Of a stretch of 64,000 bases of DNA, positions 25,926-34,230 are shown one piece after another; position 1 is the first letter of the stretch, and each line of letters starts with the position of its first letter. Location of the stretch: contig NZ_BTCK01000024.1 of the NCBI RefSeq assembly GCF_033239625.1, positions 30,683 through 94,682 on the forward strand, written 5' to 3'. Made by a program: the position numbers and the translations under genes. Below the pieces are notes generated by a model. It was not told where the DNA came from, made no database searches, and saw only the letters and a program-made list of their open reading frames with translations. The DNA is from Paenibacillus_T sp033239625. GTDB taxonomy: Bacteria > Bacillota > Bacilli > Paenibacillales > Paenibacillaceae.

Positions 25926-26906
25926 ATGATGAAACCAACTACAAAGCTGAACAAGATGATGTTAAACGGCGTGCTGTCCTGTGTATTGGCGATGGGCATT
26001 GGAGCAACGACGGCTTACGCAGACGGGAACGATACTTCCGACATTCCGTCTGCAACTACGGATCCCGTCGCAGTACAGAATGTTACGGACGATGGGCCAA
26101 CGCTCACATGGACGGCGGATGCGCCTAAGGGTCTAATCAGGGCTTTTATTTCTCTAGCGGAGAAAATCCAAATTGTCCTCACGGTAGACAGTGCGGAGAG
26201 AGCAAAACTGCTGGATTCGCTCACTCAAGATAAGATCGAGGAAGCGAACGACCAGCTGGAAGCAGGCAAAACCGATCTTGCAGCAAACACGCTGAACAAC
26301 GCCATCACGAACCAATCGCTGGCCATCCTGCTCACGGCGATAGTTACTCCTCCCAAGGATGACGAGGCAGATAAATCAGACTCTGAGGACAAGGACGAAG
26401 CGAAGAGGAAGGCAGCCATTACCGAACATATTCGCCATAACATCGAAGCCTTGACGCATGCCATGGGCAATGTGACCAATCCCACTGCAAAAGCGAAATT
26501 GGAACGGAATATTAACAATAGACTGGACAAATTGTCTCAGAAGCTTGATGCGTTGGAAGCATCGAACGATCAGCAGACTCAAGTTCAAGTGACGGAGACC
26601 ACGAGTGCTGCAACCGTGAAATCCGAGGACAATCTAGCTCAAACCAAAATCGATGCGGTAACGGATAAAGACGATGAAGGCAATGAAGAGGCGGACGACG
26701 CAAACGCTGAGCAAAAAGAGGCTCTCAAGGAGCAAAAGGAAATCTTGAAAGCGGAGCGTAAGAAGCAGATGGAAATCTTAAAAGCGGAGCACATGCAGAA
26801 CAAGATGCAGGAGAAGGCGGATAAGAAGGAAGCTCATGCGAATTCGAAGGCGAATCAGAATCAATTGAAACAAGACAAGCAAGGTGGCAATAATCGCGAC
26901 AAATAA
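25926..26906 (+). CDS. Secreted DUF5667-type coiled-coil protein
   Basis: 326 residues. The signal peptide ends near TAYA-DG (about residue 33). A helical block (about 62-135) with GLIRAFISLAEKIQIVLTVD, ERAKLLDSLTQDKIEEAN and LEAGKTDLAANTLNNAI fits the DUF5667 pattern; the C-terminal third is a highly charged Lys/Glu coiled coil (EQKEALKEQKEILKAERKKQ) ending in a Gln/Lys/Asn-rich tail. No sortase signal. DUF5667 proteins are often linked to ECF sigma systems; an ECF pair lies 1.4 kb upstream. GAGGAG precedes the start and can be masked by the upstream inverted repeat. Confidence 0.8.
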   Translation: MMKPTTKLNKMMLNGVLSCVLAMGIGATTAYADGNDTSDIPSATTDPVAVQNVTDDGPTLTWTADAPKGLIRAFISLAEKIQIVLTVDSAERAKLLDSLTQDKIEEANDQLEAGKTDLAANTLNNAITNQSLAILLTAIVTPPKDDEADKSDSEDKDEAKRKAAITEHIRHNIEALTHAMGNVTNPTAKAKLERNINNRLDKLSQKLDALEASNDQQTQVQVTETTSAATVKSEDNLAQTKIDAVTDKDDEGNEEADDANAEQKEALKEQKEILKAERKKQMEILKAEHMQNKMQEKADKKEAHANSKANQNQLKQDKQGGNNRDK

Positions 26907-26938
26907 ATGGAGTGAATAGAGCGCGATAGCTCACTGCT

Positions 26939-26971
26939 AGAGGTTGCCGATTAACACGGCAGCCTCTTTTG
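26939..26971 (+). terminator. Rho-independent terminator after DUF5667 gene
   Basis: AGAGGTTGCCG / CGGCAGCCTCT stem with a short loop, followed by TTTT. Confidence 0.9.
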
Positions 26972-27052
26972 CTGCAGGCAGATAATGTATCTTACGGTGA
27001 TGTAAGGGATCGTTGTATCGAGAAAAAAGGGCGCATTATCGTTCCAGGCGTC

Positions 27053-27181
27053 ATGAGAAAGCCAATCAACGCAGCGCATTTGAATTACGGACGGCTAGGT
27101 TGGCTTCTGCTGCATTTCGTCCTAATCACAACTGTGTTTCTCGGAGGCTTCTACCTCGGTCGAGTCACGCTGATCAAATAA
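27053..27181 (+). CDS. Possible small membrane protein
   Basis: 42 residues from the ATG at 27053, with one clear hydrophobic helix (LGWLLLHFVLITTVFLGGFY) flanked by basic residues. There is no good ribosome site, so expression is doubtful; the frame also continues upstream to 26969. A GGGCTGCC / GGCGGCC hairpin follows at about 27190. The remaining 180 bases before the next gene show no other coding signal. Confidence 0.35.
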   Translation: MRKPINAAHLNYGRLGWLLLHFVLITTVFLGGFYLGRVTLIK

Positions 27182-27363
27182 AGCTGGAACGGGCTGCCGA
27201 GGGAGGCGGCCTGTTTGCGTTAGCTGGCGTTGTCCTGCAACATAACGACATGTGCAACGTCTAACTATTACATACCAATTTCAAGGAGAACTGTTAAGAT
27301 GGAACAGAACGATTGATCGTGGTTAACCATTAGTCCAATCATGGATGGGGGAGAGCAGCAAAC

Positions 27364-27945
27364 GTGAGGAAACTCTATTTATTAATAACGGTTATGGTTG
27401 TTGTGTTATTATCTGCGTGTCAGTCATCCGAACAAATAAAGCCCATAAAAGAAGAGACCACTGATTTCGACATGAACACGGCAATCGAGATGATTGAGAA
27501 GAAAGAGAAAATGATTATTGATGCAGCGTCGAGAGAAAAGGTGACTAACCAGGAGTATCAGGAATTAGAGAAATCTTTTGCCGCAGAGTTCGGAAATCAT
27601 GCCAGAGATATTCTAGATCTATTATTTATTCACAATATGGATGCCGCTCCCGAGTCAGATAGGTATGTACAACAGAACATGTTATACCCAACGGTCTTTC
27701 ATAAAGGAATAACGATAACCAGTGCAGTCGTTTATAAGAGCTACTATGAGAATGAATTCTTTAATCAAACGAGATTAATCATCAGAGAACAATATGACGG
27801 CGATGATGCGAAGTTAAAGGGCTGGGCAAGAGAATACATTTTCACTCCAGGCACGGATGGGAAGTGGGAGTTGAATGGATTTTCCGGAACGATGAATTTC
27901 TTAGGAGAAGAATATAGTATGAATTATTTGGAGTTAAAGCTTTGA
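27364..27945 (+). CDS. Lipoprotein of unknown function
   Basis: 193 residues from a GTG, after GGGGGAGAG. Lipobox LLSAC, then a polar, Glu/Lys-rich helical region and a beta-rich C-terminal half (GITITSAVVYKSYYENEFFN, WAREYIFTPGTDGKWELNGF). No family recognised. Composition is more AT-rich than the metabolic genes. First of two unrelated lipoprotein genes in a row; a copy of the intergenic repeat lies directly after it. Confidence 0.82.
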   Translation: MRKLYLLITVMVVVLLSACQSSEQIKPIKEETTDFDMNTAIEMIEKKEKMIIDAASREKVTNQEYQELEKSFAAEFGNHARDILDLLFIHNMDAAPESDRYVQQNMLYPTVFHKGITITSAVVYKSYYENEFFNQTRLIIREQYDGDDAKLKGWAREYIFTPGTDGKWELNGFSGTMNFLGEEYSMNYLELKL

Positions 27946-27959
27946 AAGGTAAATGAGGA

Positions 27960-28050
27960 ACGTTGAACGTTCAGCGTATACAAGGAGCAGCTTGCCACTA
28001 CGGAAGTTGCTCTCATTGTCATTAAGCTGACGGGCAGGATAGCGGCAAAA
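27960..28050 (+). repeat. Short intergenic repeat, copy A
   Basis: GAACGTTGAACGTTCAGC arm, a GGAGCAGC ... GTTGCTC hairpin, and the conserved right end CTGACGGGCAGGATAG. Other copies are at about 32445, 34100, 37014 and 39100. Confidence 0.65.
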
Positions 28051-28134
28051 ACATCCTCAAATTGCCAATGGGAGGTCATGCAACTTTATGAAAAGGGAGT
28101 CGTATAAAGGGTAACGAATAGGGGGGGAAGTCTA

Positions 28135-28524
28135 ATGTATTTCCGCATGAATATGCTGCTTTTAGTTTTTGTGACTAGCATGATGGTTTTATTCGGATGT
28201 ACGAATAATGATGACAATCTCTCAACAGGTGCGATTGTTAAAGAAGATCATACAGTCGATAAAGAAAATAAGATTGAAATTCTAGGATTAACAAACGGGA
28301 TAAGAAAAGTAAATTCGTCTCAATTGAATCAAATAACTAAGAATATGACATACGAAGAGGTTATGGATACGTTAGGAAATACGAAGGACATTGGTTCTGG
28401 AATATGGATTTTCAGATATGAGTTTGAAAATGGCAAATTCTTTGACTTAAACACGGAACATGGACCTAAGGTACAAATAAGTGAAGAAGACTATCAAGAC
28501 ATTCAGAACATGTTAAGCAATTGA
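28135..28524 (+). CDS. Small lipoprotein with BamE-like C-terminal domain
   Basis: 129 residues. Lipobox LFGC, then a 40-residue linker and a compact domain MTYEEVMDTLGNTKDIGSG, WIFRYEFENGKFFDLNTEHG of the SmpA/BamE-like pattern (helix-helix-beta hairpin) seen in many Firmicute lipoproteins. Ribosome site GGGGGGGAAG is 5 bases from ATG. The function is unknown. It lies downstream of repeat copy A. Confidence 0.8.
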   Translation: MYFRMNMLLLVFVTSMMVLFGCTNNDDNLSTGAIVKEDHTVDKENKIEILGLTNGIRKVNSSQLNQITKNMTYEEVMDTLGNTKDIGSGIWIFRYEFENGKFFDLNTEHGPKVQISEEDYQDIQNMLSN

Positions 28525-28601
28525 TTGAACGAACGAGATACGTTAGTTGAGGAGCTTGCTTCGCGGCACCAATATATGTAAAAGGAGTCTTAAGGGAACT
28601 G

Positions 28602-29024
28602 ATGAGAGCTAGAGGGTTGTATGTCCTGACGGTCTTGGTGGCCATCCTTCTAGGGATTGGATCGAGAGAATATGCCTCTGTACTTCCCCATTTTATTGCA
28701 GAACATTTCGGCGATGCCCTATGGGCGGCCATGATCTATTTGGGCTTGCGTGCAGTCCTATTTCGGATGTCCATTCCGCAAACCTTCATACTTAGCCTTG
28801 GATTCTGTTTTGCCATCGAGTGCAGCCAGTTGTACCAAGCAGCTTGGATAAACGACTTCCGGAGTACGCTGCTCGGTGGACTCATTCTCGGGCGAGGCTT
28901 TCTCTACATCGATTTGGTCCGGTATAGTGCAGGAGCCATAAGCGCTTATGCGTTGGATCGTCTTATCTTAATCCCTATTTCAGTTAGAGCATTCTATGAA
29001 CTAACAGGGCACGATGCTCAATAA
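28602..29024 (+). CDS. DUF2809-family membrane protein
   Basis: 140 residues with four membrane helices. Diagnostic features are GIGSREYASVLPHFIAEHFG, a WAAMIYLGLR segment, and FAIECSQLYQAAWINDFRST in the third helix, characteristic of DUF2809. Function unknown. The ribosome site is poor (AAAAGGAG 10-12 bases before ATG). A strong hairpin terminator follows within 5 bases of the stop. Confidence 0.85.
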   Translation: MRARGLYVLTVLVAILLGIGSREYASVLPHFIAEHFGDALWAAMIYLGLRAVLFRMSIPQTFILSLGFCFAIECSQLYQAAWINDFRSTLLGGLILGRGFLYIDLVRYSAGAISAYALDRLILIPISVRAFYELTGHDAQ

Positions 29025-29092
29025 AGCAACAGCCTGCTGGAGTAATCCAACAGGCTGTTATTAATTAATTAGATTCTAAAAGGACGAGTTAC
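29020..29092 (+). repeat. Terminator hairpin module, copy 1
   Basis: Hairpin AACAGCCTGCTGG / CCAACAGGCTGTT then TATTAATTAATTAGATT and AAAAGGACGAG. The same arrangement, about 80% alike by eye, recurs at 31998-32072 after an unrelated gene. The hairpin also terminates the DUF2809 transcript. Confidence 0.75.
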
Positions 29093-29098
29093 TTCGTA

Positions 29099-30025
29099 TT
29101 AGGCTTCGTCGTTCCTTCTCATGCCTCCAAGAACAATGCTGTACCCATCCGGGTCCGTAATGCGTGCATCGAGAAAGACCCATCCATCATTATGGCTTTC
29201 ATACGGTTCCATTCCGATCGTACCGCCTTTGGCTCGTACCTCTTCAACGATAAGCGAAACATCCTCCCAAGGAACATGAACGAAAGTATCCCACGGGTAA
29301 TCAGGGCCTTCCCATAAACCTTCGACACCTATGACTTTAGCGGACAACGCGTTCGGATGTACATCCAGTGGAGATACAGCTTGCTGTAAAATCACTTCCA
29401 TTACCGGATACGGCACGTTTGAATCTCCCCGTCTTGCGTACCCGGAGTCGTTCACTTCGTCGCATCCCAGCACGTTCTTATACCAGTCTAGCGACTTCTT
29501 CAAATCGGAAACAAGGCGTACTTGAATCGTCTTCATAAACTTATTTTCTGGCTGATGCTGAGTCGGTTCGTCTGTCTGTGAGCGATTAGCGATCAGAACA
29601 ATGTTGTACCCGTCGTAATCGGCAATATGCGCTTTCTTGTAGAGCCGATCTTCGTGCGCGTATTCATAAGGCTCTACCGTAATTTTGCCGCCTCTGCTGC
29701 GCACTTCTTCGACGATGTATGCGAGGTTGTCCCATGCGACCTCAACCAAGGAATCACAGCCATACTCCGAGCTTGCCGCTTCTGCTGGTTCATCCGTGAG
29801 CTTCTGTGCGACTGCGTTCGGGCGAATATGGTCCGGTGAAGCGGCTGCGCTGACAATGAGCCCCATGCCCCCTCCGTCTCCACGAGTTGCATGACCGTAA
29901 CCGCTGATGTCGTGACATAGCAGCACATCGCGATACCATTCCTGAGACTTTCTTATATCAGATACTAGACGTACAGGGAACGTTAATCCAAATTCGCCTC
30001 TTCTGATCGGTTCGTTGGAAGTCAA
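29099..30025 (-). CDS. Tandem VOC-domain protein (two glyoxalase-fold modules)
   Basis: 308 residues with an internal duplication: module 1 at about 14-145 (FPVRLVSDIRKSQEWYRDVL) and module 2 at about 165-303 (IQVRLVSDLKKSLDWYKNVL), each ending in a DGYNIVL or DGYSIVL strand. Both modules lack one or more of the usual metal ligands, so catalysis is uncertain; tandem VOC proteins often bind small molecules. The start is TTG at 30025, 8 bases after GAGGAG; there is no ATG nearby. Confidence 0.9.
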   Translation of the reverse strand: MTSNEPIRRGEFGLTFPVRLVSDIRKSQEWYRDVLLCHDISGYGHATRGDGGGMGLIVSAAASPDHIRPNAVAQKLTDEPAEAASSEYGCDSLVEVAWDNLAYIVEEVRSRGGKITVEPYEYAHEDRLYKKAHIADYDGYNIVLIANRSQTDEPTQHQPENKFMKTIQVRLVSDLKKSLDWYKNVLGCDEVNDSGYARRGDSNVPYPVMEVILQQAVSPLDVHPNALSAKVIGVEGLWEGPDYPWDTFVHVPWEDVSLIVEEVRAKGGTIGMEPYESHNDGWVFLDARITDPDGYSIVLGGMRRNDEA

Positions 30026-30405
30026 AATGACAGCTCCTCTGCTACAAATATTGGTGATGCCATATTCACCTTATAGGCGTACGTCAAATATATCATACAA
30101 AAATAATCCAGAACATTCCTCTATTTCTATAAATGCCTTAAATAGATTCGAGAGAACAAGGGATTTCTTTACGATGGAGACGATGAGTCCGACTGCGCTA
30201 AATCGTCCATTCCGCCCACTTTCCACACTATAGCGGCGACGCCGGATGGAAGATCCACAAAAATGTTCATTGGTTAACTTCAGACAACTGATTTTCGCCT
30301 ACTTTGTGGTGTAACCAAGGGGTGAAACATTCTAGCGGCCTCGGCCGTCTAGCAGAATGATAAGCTTCACGACTTATAGATCTGCCTGACGGAGGGGACG
30401 ATGAG
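30026..30405. other. Non-coding stretch between divergent genes
   Basis: 380 bases with no supported gene. It contains AT-rich sequence near 30085-30160 that may hold the divergent promoters; I see no convincing -35/-10 pair or operator. Confidence 0.5.
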
Positions 30406-31962
30406 ATGAAATTGAAACGGATAAATAGGTTGGGCCTAGCAGCGCTGCTTGCCGTCGGCGTTCCCACCGGGACGGCTGGAACTGCGCGGGCGGCTGAGAC
30501 TGTAATGTCAACGACTGCCAATGTGTCGGCCGCCGCCCCAAACGATACCAAGGACGTGCCGGTGTCTCCTGCGAAGCCGGCAGCTATTCAAGCGTCGGCG
30601 ATCCAGCAGGTTCAGATGCAGCAGGCAGACATGTTGTATGTACCGCTGTTTGGCTCGCGCGACGCCGACAAGGACGCAATTGCGAAGACAGCGGCGATTG
30701 TAAATAGGCTGTTCGGGACAGCACAGCCGTCGACGGATCAAATGATCGGCGAGGAAGCCTTTTTCGCCACCAATGTCCATGTCGAGCTCGCCAACGGCAC
30801 CGAAATCCACTTGCGTTTCAAGGATACGCAGCACGCCATCATTTATGTCGGCGAGGATGAATATATCGGCCAAGATGCTGCGGCTATCAAAGAGTTTTAC
30901 GACTTGCTGGCGGTATCACCGAGTTCGGATGTCAGCACGCGCAAGCCAACCATTGGGCAGACAATTCGTATTACGGGCAATGACGCAAGTAATAATGAGG
31001 GAATGGTTCGAATCTTCGTCGAGACCTCTGGTTCTTCCGGTGGATATAGGACAGCGAAAGGTGTGGATTATCCGTCCAAAAGAGCTCTGCTTATCTATAG
31101 CGCGCCTTACTCGGAAGCACGGTACGACTTTCAATTCACGATGCCAGCCTACGGTGAAGCCATCGATGGCACCTTCAAGCCGATTACACCAGGCAACTAT
31201 GAATTCTACATTGATCTCGGTTGGAGTAGATCCAGCCGCAGCGTTACGGCCGCTGCTCCATCAGCCCCTACGTTGGCGATCAACGGTGTGACCATGAACG
31301 ATCCGGCGCTTGCGCCGATCGTCTCGAATGGCGTCATGCTGCTGCCAATGCGTGCGCTTGCGGAATCGTTCGGCTGGAGCGTGAGCTGGGACGCCGCGCA
31401 TAAAGCAGCCTTCGTTTCAACGCAGCCTGACGCGCAGGGAATCAACCCGGGAAGCGGCGCAACGCTGTCGCTATGGGTGAATGGCAAGCAGCTTACCGGC
31501 GTGAACGCCAAGCCGGCGATCGTGAAAGGACGGATCTATTTACCGCTGCGCGCGACTGCGGAGGCGTTCGGTTTCCAGGTGACATGGACGCCAAGCGTGC
31601 GCAGCGCGCTGCTCGTCTTCAAGCCGCAGCTGCTCGATGTAGAAGCATACGCGGGAGAAGTGAAGAAGCTATCCGCCGCGAAGCTGCTGAACGGCTATGT
31701 AAACGCCATGAACAGTCGTGACGCAATTGCGCTCGGTCGGCTGTATGTGAAGAACGGTACACCGGCGCAGTCGTTCGAGATTATCGGCCAGCGGCTCATT
31801 ACGGGCATTCGCTCCGTGACGTTCGAAGACCGTCCTGACGGCGCACTGCTGGCGTATGTGACGTTCAGCTACCTGTTCGATCCATACGGCAATAAGTCGG
31901 GCACTCAGGGAATCGTGTTTATGCAGGAGAATGGCGCGTGGAAGATCGCAGACGTCGACTGA
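30406..31962 (+). CDS. Secreted protein with copper-amine-oxidase N-type domain
   Basis: 518 residues. Signal peptide with probable cleavage after ARA (residue 29). A novel N-terminal region (about 60-280) is followed by the stalk domain named after copper amine oxidase N-termini (about 283-410: VMLLPMRALAESFGWSVSWD, RIYLPLRATAEAFGFQVTW), common in secreted Paenibacillus proteins, and a small C-terminal NTF2-like module (about 420-518: LLNGYVNAMNSRDAIALGRL, ending in GAWKIADVD). It is probably a cell-wall-associated or free exoprotein. GGAGGGGACGATGAG precedes the ATG. Confidence 0.88.
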   Translation: MKLKRINRLGLAALLAVGVPTGTAGTARAAETVMSTTANVSAAAPNDTKDVPVSPAKPAAIQASAIQQVQMQQADMLYVPLFGSRDADKDAIAKTAAIVNRLFGTAQPSTDQMIGEEAFFATNVHVELANGTEIHLRFKDTQHAIIYVGEDEYIGQDAAAIKEFYDLLAVSPSSDVSTRKPTIGQTIRITGNDASNNEGMVRIFVETSGSSGGYRTAKGVDYPSKRALLIYSAPYSEARYDFQFTMPAYGEAIDGTFKPITPGNYEFYIDLGWSRSSRSVTAAAPSAPTLAINGVTMNDPALAPIVSNGVMLLPMRALAESFGWSVSWDAAHKAAFVSTQPDAQGINPGSGATLSLWVNGKQLTGVNAKPAIVKGRIYLPLRATAEAFGFQVTWTPSVRSALLVFKPQLLDVEAYAGEVKKLSAAKLLNGYVNAMNSRDAIALGRLYVKNGTPAQSFEIIGQRLITGIRSVTFEDRPDGALLAYVTFSYLFDPYGNKSGTQGIVFMQENGAWKIADVD

Positions 31963-31997
31963 ACGGCCGCTTAACGATGAACGAACGGGGTACAATG

Positions 31998-32072
31998 CGT
32001 CAATAAAGGAACAGCCTGCGGGAGTAATCCCGCAGGCTGTTAATAATTGTTTGGATTTTAAAAAAGACGAGC
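31998..32072 (+). repeat. Terminator hairpin module, copy 2
   Basis: Hairpin AACAGCCTGCGGG / CCCGCAGGCTGTT, then TTTGGATT and AAAAAAGACGAG, matching copy 1 at 29020-29092 base for base in most positions. Confidence 0.75.
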
Positions 32073-32222
32073 TGCTTTTTATATTAGCCATGCGGGAAAT
32101 GATGGTGAAAGCTCCGGAAGCACCATCCGCTCTAATCGGAGAAGAGAAAGAGAGCAAACCGCTGCAACGCTGCTCACTTTTTTATTGAATTAGTTTTCAA
32201 TTCATTTAGGAGGGGATACATA

Positions 32223-32429
32223 TTGAGGCTCTTTGAAGTTGCTTTGTATCTTCATAACGGATACAGAGATATCGTTCTTGTGGTGGCGGAAAATAAAGAA
32301 TCCGCCGAAAGCATAATCGGAGAACGTTACGATAAATCCAGAGCGTACAACTACTATGAGGCAGAAGAAGTTATAAGCGTAGACGGCTATCAAATTTCGC
32401 TTACTAAACTAAATAGTGATGAATTTTGA
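32223..32429 (+). CDS. Small protein of unknown function
   Basis: 68 residues from a TTG, 7 bases after TAGGAGGGG. It reads as a compact alpha-beta domain (RLFEVALYLHNGYRDIVLVV, then KESAESIIGERYDK and a final strand SVDGYQISLTKL), similar in shape to small phage or plasmid proteins. No match recognised. Coding quality and the ribosome site support a real gene. Confidence 0.65.
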   Translation: MRLFEVALYLHNGYRDIVLVVAENKESAESIIGERYDKSRAYNYYEAEEVISVDGYQISLTKLNSDEF

Positions 32430-32439
32430 GTAAGCTATG

Positions 32440-32475
32440 CGATCCGGCGTTCAACGGGCAGGATAGCATTAATCA
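32440..32475 (+). repeat. Short intergenic repeat, partial copy B
   Basis: Only the right end is present: TTCAACGGGCAGGATAGC. It lies between the 68-residue gene and the arsR promoter. Confidence 0.5.
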
Positions 32476-32494
32476 ACTTTATTTGATGAAGTCG

Positions 32495-32523
32495 TTGACT
32501 CTTGTGAAGAGTAATGGTAAATT
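32495..32523 (+). promoter_or_regulatory. Promoter of the ars operon
   Basis: TTGACT (32495-32500), 17-base spacer, TAAATT (32518-32523), 51 bases before the arsR start chosen here. The ATG at 32514 lies inside the promoter, which argues against its use as a start. Confidence 0.65.
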
Positions 32524-32573
32524 CAGTTCAGACATTAAATCAAAAAAAATTGATTAATAAGGTGATGGCCTAT

Positions 32574-32960
32574 ATGAACGAAGTTTCGCTCAAAGAGTAC
32601 GAATCCAAATTCAAAGCACTTGCCGATGAAAAACGACTTCAAATCATGTACGAACTCACTCAACGCGGAAATACCTGCGTTTGCGATCTCGCTAGTATTT
32701 TCGAAATGTCTCAATCCAAGCTGTCTTATCACCTTAAGATACTACTTGATGCTGGGTTCATTACAAAAGAGACGCGCGGCACATGGAGTTATTACGAGAT
32801 CAATCAAGAACAGGTAAGCCATATTCTCTCCGAAGAGCTGTGTTGTATTTTTAAACCAGCCCGAACAAGCAATGGCGGTTGCTGTGGTACGACAGTTGAA
32901 AAAGAAACAAGTAGTAGTAGCTGCTGCGGCGGAACCAATGAAAAAGAAACTAATTGCTGA
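32574..32960 (+). CDS. arsR: Arsenic-responsive ArsR-family repressor
   Basis: 128 residues from the ATG at 32574 (AAGGTG 9 bases upstream); longer in-frame starts at 32565 and 32514 exist. Winged-helix repressor with the thiol metal site CVCDL (Cys35, Cys37) before the recognition helix MSQSKLSYHLKILLDAGFI. The C-terminal tail is unusual for its Cys pairs: CC at 90-91, 103-104 and 117-118, plus Cys128, resembling tails of some arsenic repressors that bind As(III) or organoarsenicals. It heads an operon with arsC and arsI, so it should repress it until arsenic binds. Confidence 0.9.
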   Translation: MNEVSLKEYESKFKALADEKRLQIMYELTQRGNTCVCDLASIFEMSQSKLSYHLKILLDAGFITKETRGTWSYYEINQEQVSHILSEELCCIFKPARTSNGGCCGTTVEKETSSSSCCGGTNEKETNC

Positions 32961-33187
32961 GTTCATTGGCACGTACTTTTTAGTTTTTGCCGGTCCTGGA
33001 GCAATGGTGATTGGTGAGGTCACAAAAAACATCACACATTTAGGTGTGGCGCTGACATTCGGGCTTGTCGTTACTGCTCTTATCTATACGTTTGGTCATA
33101 TATCAGACGCTCATTGTGGTTGTACTAGTGGCTACTGTCCTTGGGGCAATTGCTGCTTCGCTATTATATAAAACACTGCATGAATAA
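32938..33187 (+). pseudogene. Aquaporin/MIP channel gene with internal deletion (arsenic-linked)
   Basis: From ATG 32938 the frame gives the aquaporin start MKKKLIAEFIGTYFLVFAGP and continues to HISDAH, where an NPA motif should follow. Instead, a jump near 33105-33112 shifts frame into a C-terminal end (VVVLVATVLGAIAASLLYK, stop TAA at 33185-33187). Roughly 130 residues including both NPA boxes are missing. Aquaglyceroporins near ars genes export or admit arsenite, so this was probably the As(III) channel of the operon. It overlaps the end of arsR by 23 bases. Confidence 0.8.
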
Positions 33188-33200
33188 GGGGCTGGATCAA

Positions 33201-33623
33201 TTGGAGAAGAAGCTAGTTTATTTTCTTTGCACAGGTAATTCCTGCAGAAGCCAAATAGCAGACGGGTTTTTGAGAGAGCTTGGAAGTGAAAACTACGAAG
33301 TCAAAAGCGCCGGGCTTGAAGCTCATGGGCTAAATCCTCGGGCCGTTCAAGTGATGAGGGAAGCAGGCGTCGATATTTCAGAGCATACCTCGGATGTAAT
33401 TGATCCTGAGATCCTAATGAAAGCAGATTATATTGTCACGCTTTGCGGTCACGCTAACGATCATTGTCCAGTGGTTCGTAACGATAACGCGCAAAGATGG
33501 CATTGGGGCTTCGAGGACCCGGCGAAAGCAACCGGCACTGAAGAAGAAATCATGGCAAAGTTCCGTGAAGTCCGGGAATCCATCAAAAATCGGATTGAAA
33601 AATTTGTGAAAGAAGGGGAATGA
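33201..33623 (+). CDS. arsC: Arsenate reductase, thioredoxin-coupled low-molecular-weight phosphatase type
   Basis: 140 residues from TTG at 33201 (AGGGG about 9 bases upstream); ATG 33180 is an in-frame alternative. The active-site loop CTGNSCRS supplies Cys10 and Cys15, and TLCGHANDHCP supplies Cys82 and Cys89, the same cysteine positions as the staphylococcal/Bacillus ArsC that reduces arsenate to arsenite through a disulfide relay. The general acid Asp lies in FEDPAKATG. Cytoplasmic; second intact gene of the ars operon. Confidence 0.95.
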   Translation: MEKKLVYFLCTGNSCRSQIADGFLRELGSENYEVKSAGLEAHGLNPRAVQVMREAGVDISEHTSDVIDPEILMKADYIVTLCGHANDHCPVVRNDNAQRWHWGFEDPAKATGTEEEIMAKFREVRESIKNRIEKFVKEGE

Positions 33624-33625
33624 GT

Positions 33626-34096
33626 ATGATTAAACGGATGCACGTAGCGGTAAATTGCAGTGATCTCCAGAAATCTCTCGACTTCTACAAGGCTTTCTTT
33701 GGGGCAGAACCGACGAAAGTAAAAGAAAATTATGCGAAATTTGAGCTGGATAATCCGGCGCTGCATTTTTCGCTAAATGTCCGTTCCTTTGAAAAGAACG
33801 GCGTCTTGAACCACTTGGGTTTTCAAGTTGATGATACTCAGGAGGTTCTGGCAATTGGGGACCGCCTTCGGGAGTCGGGGCTTTTGCTTATCGATGAAAT
33901 GAACACGACCTGCTGTTACGCTGTGCAAGATAAGGTTTGGGTGCATGATCCGGACGGCAATGCATGGGAAATCTTTTTCACCAAAGAGGATTCGGAATTT
34001 GAAAGTGCCGGAGAACCACGTGATGCATCGCTCTGCTGCGTTCCTTCATCCGGTCCGGTAGCCATTGAATTTGGTTCCTTCAAAAAAGAAAATTGA
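33626..34096 (+). CDS. arsI: ArsI, organoarsenical C-As lyase (VOC fold)
   Basis: 156 residues from ATG 33626, 7 bases after AAGGGG; ATG 33620 overlaps the arsC stop. VOC-fold dioxygenase with the diagnostic vicinal cysteines in NTTCCYA (Cys96-Cys97), His6, His63 and Glu115 as Fe(II) ligands. ArsI cleaves the carbon-arsenic bond of trivalent aromatic or methyl arsenicals. Its presence shows that the operon confers resistance to organic as well as inorganic arsenic. It ends with an extra Cys pair (LCCVPSS). Confidence 0.93.
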   Translation: MIKRMHVAVNCSDLQKSLDFYKAFFGAEPTKVKENYAKFELDNPALHFSLNVRSFEKNGVLNHLGFQVDDTQEVLAIGDRLRESGLLLIDEMNTTCCYAVQDKVWVHDPDGNAWEIFFTKEDSEFESAGEPRDASLCCVPSSGPVAIEFGSFKKEN

Positions 34097-34230
34097 TGCT
34101 AGCTAACGGCGAACGTTAGCCGAATGATGACACGGAGGCAGCCGGCCGCAATGATCGGCTGCCTTCGTTGCGCTAACGGGCAGGGTACTTCCAATATGCG
34201 TTAGAATTAAGTTGTGTGAATAAGGTCAGT
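34097..34230 (+). repeat. Short intergenic repeat, copy C (longest)
   Basis: Left arm TAACGGCGAACGTTAGCC, hairpin GGCAGCCG / CGGCTGCC, then GCTAACGGGCAGGGTACTTC and CAATATGCGTTAGAATTAAG. The right half is nearly identical to 39166-39215. It sits directly after arsI and can also end the ars transcript. Confidence 0.75.

Noticed and set aside
31931..32188. 85-codon frame after the stalk-domain protein
   Set aside because: It begins inside the preceding gene and runs through the terminator module; no ribosome site.
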